A stretch of DNA of 40,420 nucleotides, taken from positions 1 through 40,420 of the IMG/VR virus record IMGVR_UViG_3300019776_000128; one strand, 5' to 3'. The position numbers were made by a program, and so were the translations under genes. The notes under the pieces are model-generated. The model ran no database searches and was not told where the DNA came from. It saw nothing but the letters and a program-made list of their open reading frames with translations. This DNA comes from a virus. Within the stretch, counting starts at the first letter, position 1. Each line of letters opens with the position of its first letter. This document shows positions 36,874 through 40,420 of the stretch, piece after piece.

Positions 36874-37409
36874 GCTGCCACCAGTTTGTTCGACTTGCGA
36901 AGATTGTCGTTGGCAGGGATTACCTGCAGGTTCCACGGTACATGCAGGCCGCAAACGGTCTTACCGCGTAGTGGAATTATATGATCGACGTGCCACTTTC
37001 CGCCAAATCGCGCCTGCCGATGCTTTGCAAGATCGTAGATTTCGCGCATCCACAGTTTTTCCAACTCAGACAGCCAAGAAGGGGTCGCGCTGATCTGCTT
37101 TGCTTTGCGATCCATTGCATGCTTGGTGCATAAATCCGGGTGAGCTTTACGCCAGCGACGTTTGATCTCCGACGCACGCTCTGGGTTGGCGGACATCCAT
37201 GCGTTAACACGCTGGTCAACATCCTGCTTGTTCCGCCTGTACCAATCCAACTTTCTCTTTGCTGCTTTTTCGGGATTCGCCTGCTGCCAAGCGACTGATG
37301 CAGCGGTATTGCAGGCTTTACATTGGCTGTTGTGCCCGTCCTTGCTTGTCCTTTTCTTGTGAAAATCGGCAAGCGGTTTGGTTTCGCCGCATTTGCTGCA
37401 GGTCTTCAT
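36870..37409 (-). CDS. HNH endonuclease
   Basis: A 179-residue HNH endonuclease. The N-terminal zinc finger CSKCGETKPLADFHKKR with SQCKACN is followed by a basic DNA-binding helix region (EKAAKRKLDWYRRNKQDVDQ) and the C-terminal HNH motif WHVDHIIPLRGKTVCGLHVP WNLQVIPANDNLRKSNK. It may be a homing enzyme or a packaging-associated nuclease, since HNH proteins near terminase genes stimulate cos cleavage in HK97-like phages. It overlaps both neighbours (TGATG and ATGA), so it is integrated into the operon. Its local base composition appears more A/T-rich than its neighbours. Confidence 0.87.
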   Translation of the reverse strand: MKTCSKCGETKPLADFHKKRTSKDGHNSQCKACNTAASVAWQQANPEKAAKRKLDWYRRNKQDVDQRVNAWMSANPERASEIKRRWRKAHPDLCTKHAMDRKAKQISATPSWLSELEKLWMREIYDLAKHRQARFGGKWHVDHIIPLRGKTVCGLHVPWNLQVIPANDNLRKSNKLVAA

Positions 37410-37972
37410 CAGTTAAACCTGACAAACATGGCGCGCGGGTTCCCCAGCCCCTGGGCGATTTTCTCGGCCTGGCGCTCGCGGGTGACGATGGTTTTGTAGC
37501 GGGACTGCAAAGCCACCAGATCACGCATCGGCGTTTTCTTCAGCGAACGATTGCCGATGGTGTATTCCTCGGCCGTGCCACCGTTCAGGCGGGCGCTGAT
37601 CTCAGCGTTGATGGCGGCCAGCGCCTTTTCGGCATCGCTGCGGCCGTCGAACGTGCCGACGTTACCGCTGAACGCCAGGTTTGCCGCCACCGTCAGGGTG
37701 CCGCTGCCCAGCGTGATGCGCTCGTCGCCCTTGGTGGCGACTGCCTGCCAGAAGTAACCGCCTGCCGTCAGCGTGGCCGACTGGGCCGCCGTGATCGTGG
37801 TCAGCCAGCCCTGGCCGTTCGCTGTGCCGGTGATCTCCAGCGCCTTGTCGCCGCGGATGTAGTATTTCAGCGCCCAGTCGGCGCTTGTTACAGCGTTGTC
37901 CAGGTTGTCGCGTGCTGCGTCATCCTTCCAGGAAACGCTGTCGCCGGCAGTGATTTTGTCAGGAATGCGCAT
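37409..37972 (-). CDS. Head-tail connector (gpW-like C-terminus) with N-terminal extension
   Basis: A 187-residue protein. The C-terminal TIGNRSLKKTPMRDLVALQS RYKTIVTRE is the gpW-type pattern for head-tail joining proteins. Before it lies an extra domain of about 100 residues with beta-type pattern (GDSVSWKDDAARDNLDNAVT...; LTTITAAQSATLTAGGYFW), so the protein is about twice the length of lambda gpW. It sits between terL and the HNH gene where lambda has W. Confidence 0.75.
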   Translation of the reverse strand: MRIPDKITAGDSVSWKDDAARDNLDNAVTSADWALKYYIRGDKALEITGTANGQGWLTTITAAQSATLTAGGYFWQAVATKGDERITLGSGTLTVAANLAFSGNVGTFDGRSDAEKALAAINAEISARLNGGTAEEYTIGNRSLKKTPMRDLVALQSRYKTIVTRERQAEKIAQGLGNPRAMFVRFN

Positions 37973-37976
37973 TGGG

Positions 37977-39863
37977 TCACCATGTCGTCACGAAACCGCG
38001 ACGCCTTGGGTCGATTATAGGTCTTGCCGGTGCTTTCGGGGTAGTCGGCGCCGGGGTCGTCTGTTCACGGATGTTCAGCGCACGTTCGAATTGGTCCCAA
38101 ATTGTGCGGCGGTTGTACCGGGTATACAGCCACTGCATCGCGGCGTAGGCGTAGACCTTGCAGTCCAATGCTTCGTTTCTAGCTCCAGAGCGCTTCACCC
38201 ACTCCCTGACAGGAAAACCTTTGATGTAACGGGTGATCTGGCGTTCAGCTGTCAGCTGCTCAAAGTATTCCGCCCCAGCCTCGGCGTGGAAGTGGATGTA
38301 CCCCGGCCCTGGCTCGTTCAGCTTCAGGCGCGCGAACACCGTGGACTTGATGGTGTCCGAACCGACCGGGTAAACCTCGGCGCTCTTGGACAGCTTCTGG
38401 CCCTTCCAGTTCAGATCCACCTTGGTGGCCTTGCCGATGGGCGGCTTTCCGCGCTGTGACTGGCCCTTGATGGCAAACACATGGTGCTGCCTGCGCTCGC
38501 GGGCGTAGGCGTAGACCTCATTGGTGAAGTGGCCGCCAGAGTCGATTGCCGTGGCCGACAGCTTGATAGGCTCCGACAGCTCATGCGGAACGGGTTTTAA
38601 GATCACCTCGTCCAGCTGTTGCCAGACTTTAGGCTGCGCAGGGTCGCCGTAGATCTCCATATGGTCGATCAACCAGCATTCCTCGTCTCGTCCCCAGCCG
38701 TACAGGCTCACCGCCAGGCGGTTGTCCTGCACGTCCACGCCGGCCGTGATGGCCAGCACCCGCGCCGGGGCGATGCCTGGCTGGTAGAACTCCACCCGCT
38801 GCTGCAGCTCGCCAGCGCCGATCTTGGCGGCGTAGTCGTCCTCCCAGGTTTCCCCCAGGACGGTGTTCACAAACGTCTTCAGCAGCGGCGCGTCGCCCTT
38901 GGCCTGCAGGAACTCGGCCACGATCTCGGCCCAGGACTTCCACCCCAGCGGGGAATACAGCGATGACAGGTGAAACCCCACCGTCCGGCCATCACTCTGC
39001 GCGGTCGGGCGCCACTCGCCAGCGTTCAGCATGTCAGTTTTGTGCCGTTCCTCGATCAGCGTGCCGCAGTCCTCGCAGGCATAGGCCGCCGTCTGCGGGT
39101 CGTCGTTGTCCCACTTCAGGTTCTTCCACTGCAGCCACTGCATGTGGCTACAGTGCGGGCAGGGGACATAGAACCGGCGCTGGTCCGACAGCAGGAACTC
39201 GCGTTCGATGCGCGACACATCCTTCACCGTGGGGGTGCTGCTCATGAACACCTTGCGCCGGGCGAACGTCGTGGTCCGCTTCTCGGCCAGCTGGATCGGG
39301 TCGCCTTCGCCGTCCACGTCCAAGGGGTAGGCGTCCACCTCGTCCATGAACAGGTAGCGGATTGGCATGGACCGCAGGCCGCTGGCGCTGTTCGCGCCGG
39401 TGATCAGCAGCACGCCGCCAGGGAATTCCTTGGCCATCATGCTGTTGCCGCTGTCCCTGGACTTGTTGTCCACGATGCGGTCGTGCAGCGCGGGGCTTTC
39501 TTCGATCATGGGCGCCAGGCGCTGCTTGGAAAACCTCTTTGCCGTGTCCACCGTCGGCTGCACCAGCAGCATCGGGCCGGGGGCGTGGTGGATCACAAAC
39601 CCCAGCCAGTTGTTGCCAGTCTCGGACTTGCCGACCTGGGCGCCGGCCATGAACACCACCCGCTGCGCCGGGCTGCTCGGGGACAGCTCGTCCATGATGT
39701 CGCGCAGGTACGGCGTGCGCTCGGTGCGCCAGCGGCCAGGCTCGGCCGACGCCTTCTGCGACAGCATGCGGTTGGCGTCCGCCCAGCTGCTGACGGTGTA
39801 GTCGGGGTCGGGGCGCAGGCCGTCCGCGAACGCCTGGCGGTAGATCAGGGCGCCGTCATTCAA
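37977..39863 (-). CDS. terL: Terminase large subunit (GpA family)
   Basis: A 628-residue terminase with an N-terminal ATPase (Walker A-like GAQVGKSE at about 74-81, Walker B YLFMDEVDAY at about 170-179), a zinc ribbon-like CPHCSHMQW...CEDCG near 235-265, and a C-terminal RNase H-like nuclease (AGVDVQDNRLAVSLYGWG, IDSGGHFTNEV, FAIKGQSQRG). It packages phage DNA and makes the cos cuts. It overlaps terS by 8 nt. Family assignment to lambda gpA predicts cos packaging. Confidence 0.94.
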   Translation of the reverse strand: MNDGALIYRQAFADGLRPDPDYTVSSWADANRMLSQKASAEPGRWRTERTPYLRDIMDELSPSSPAQRVVFMAGAQVGKSETGNNWLGFVIHHAPGPMLLVQPTVDTAKRFSKQRLAPMIEESPALHDRIVDNKSRDSGNSMMAKEFPGGVLLITGANSASGLRSMPIRYLFMDEVDAYPLDVDGEGDPIQLAEKRTTTFARRKVFMSSTPTVKDVSRIEREFLLSDQRRFYVPCPHCSHMQWLQWKNLKWDNDDPQTAAYACEDCGTLIEERHKTDMLNAGEWRPTAQSDGRTVGFHLSSLYSPLGWKSWAEIVAEFLQAKGDAPLLKTFVNTVLGETWEDDYAAKIGAGELQQRVEFYQPGIAPARVLAITAGVDVQDNRLAVSLYGWGRDEECWLIDHMEIYGDPAQPKVWQQLDEVILKPVPHELSEPIKLSATAIDSGGHFTNEVYAYARERRQHHVFAIKGQSQRGKPPIGKATKVDLNWKGQKLSKSAEVYPVGSDTIKSTVFARLKLNEPGPGYIHFHAEAGAEYFEQLTAERQITRYIKGFPVREWVKRSGARNEALDCKVYAYAAMQWLYTRYNRRTIWDQFERALNIREQTTPAPTTPKAPARPIIDPRRRGFVTTW

Positions 39864-40365
39864 GTTTTAGATCCTCCAGGGCGCGGCGGATCTCTTTGAC
39901 CAGGCGCTGGTGAACCTTGAACTGGTTTGTCTCGGCCGCCAGCTCGCCAGCCACTCGGTCGGGGATGTTCAGCATGGCGTCACGCACCAGGCGTGCCACA
40001 CGGAAGGCTTCACGCTTCGCCGCCTCGGCCTCCACCAGTTTGCCCTCGCGTTCCTCCAGCTCCAGCTGTGCCAGGCGCGCCTTGAAGCGCTCATGCTGGG
40101 CGCGGGCTTCGGCGTAGCTGATGGGCTGGCCAGGCTCTGCGTCCTCTGGGTCCACCAGCTCGGCACGTTTCTTGGCGTGGGCGGGGGCGCCCTGGCCGGT
40201 GTCGGTGTTGGCCGCCCATTCCTTGTCCGCCAGCTCGGGGTCGATCTTGTAGCGGCCGGCCTCGGACTGCCCGACCGATGCGGATAGTCGGCCTTCTTTG
40301 ATGGCCTGCACGACTGCCTGCAGGCTCACTCCGCGGTGTTTGGCGTAGGCTGTGGCGCTGACCAT
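39856..40365 (-). CDS. terS: Terminase small subunit (Nu1-like)
   Basis: A 169-residue protein with an N-terminal winged HTH (VSATAYAKHRGVSLQAVVQA then IKEGRL) that recognises cos, and a central coiled coil (EARAQHERFKARLAQLELEE REGKLVEAEAAKREAF) for assembly with the large subunit. This is the Nu1/gp1 family. No Shine-Dalgarno precedes the ATG. It is the first gene inside the right end of the window. Confidence 0.9.
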   Translation of the reverse strand: MVSATAYAKHRGVSLQAVVQAIKEGRLSASVGQSEAGRYKIDPELADKEWAANTDTGQGAPAHAKKRAELVDPEDAEPGQPISYAEARAQHERFKARLAQLELEEREGKLVEAEAAKREAFRVARLVRDAMLNIPDRVAGELAAETNQFKVHQRLVKEIRRALEDLKLE

Positions 40366-40407
40366 GGGTTAAGTACGTTGGTGGTCACTAACTAGCGAAA
40401 CGTCGCG

Positions 40408-40420
40408 CGGGGGAATGACC
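40408..40420. other. Right copy of 13-bp terminal repeat, probable cos end
   Basis: The last 13 bases repeat the first 13. They lie just upstream of terS, the usual place for cosN. The 42 bp between them and the terS ATG hold a TCACTAAC half-site that also occurs (inverted) in the repeat near 849-864. Confidence 0.6.

Noticed and set aside
1-40420. CRISPR arrays, insertion sequences or rRNA genes
   Set aside because: I saw no regularly spaced repeat-spacer array, no transposase or terminal inverted repeats of IS type, and no rRNA-like sequence.

Overview
The window looks like one complete genome of a temperate, lambda-like siphovirus, linearised at its packaging (cos) end. A 13-bp sequence (CGGGGGAATGACC) is present at both ends, and the terminase genes start directly inside the right end. 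GC content is high, the phage integrates at a tRNA-Lys(UUU) gene, and several small-gene families are ones I associate with phages of Betaproteobacteria. A Burkholderiales host is therefore likely, but this is inference and no host gene is present.

Nearly everything is on the minus strand; only five genes (10228-14683) are on the plus strand. In the circular form, minus-strand transcription would run from the control region near 10.1 kb down to position 1, across cos, and on from 40420 to about 14.6 kb.

Early/replication half, minus strand, 10113 to 1126: an HTH regulator, an SF2 helicase, an SSB with a DDDIPF tail, a DUF3310 protein, a VRR-NUC nuclease, many small stop/start-coupled orphan genes, two small DNA-binding proteins and a P4-alpha/DUF5906-type primase-helicase. 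A cluster of GGTGGCAAG iterons (880-1108) lies just after the primase and is the best candidate replication origin. A putative tail/head-completion gene sits between the origin and cos.

Plus-strand recombination and integration block, 10228 to 14683: a RecE-like PD-(D/E)XK nuclease, a beta-class DNA methyltransferase, a RecA-like AAA ATPase (Sak4-like), an excisionase-like HTH protein, a terminator, an attP built on 50 bp of the 3' half of a tRNA-Lys gene with flanking repeats, and a tyrosine integrase. The integrase 3' end overlaps a DksA/TraR-type gene tail to tail.

Late half, minus strand, 40365 to 14612: TerS, TerL, a gpW-like connector, an HNH endonuclease, a lambda gpB-type portal, five unusual structural-looking genes including a highly repetitive Ala/Ser/Thr/Gly protein, a fused prohead protease-major capsid protein, head-tail joining and tail terminator proteins, the major tail protein, G/GT tail chaperones with an A_AAA_AAC frameshift site, tape measure, lambda-type M, L, K, I and J proteins, a fibre and small tail-associated proteins, then lysis genes (holin, SAR-type GH24 endolysin, nested Rz/Rz1) and a short accessory tail (HExxH protein, metallophosphoesterase, small membrane protein, DksA-like).

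Most genes touch their neighbour by ATGA, GTGA or TGATG overlaps, so translational coupling is pervasive. There is no recognisable CI/S24-type repressor despite the integrase and attP.
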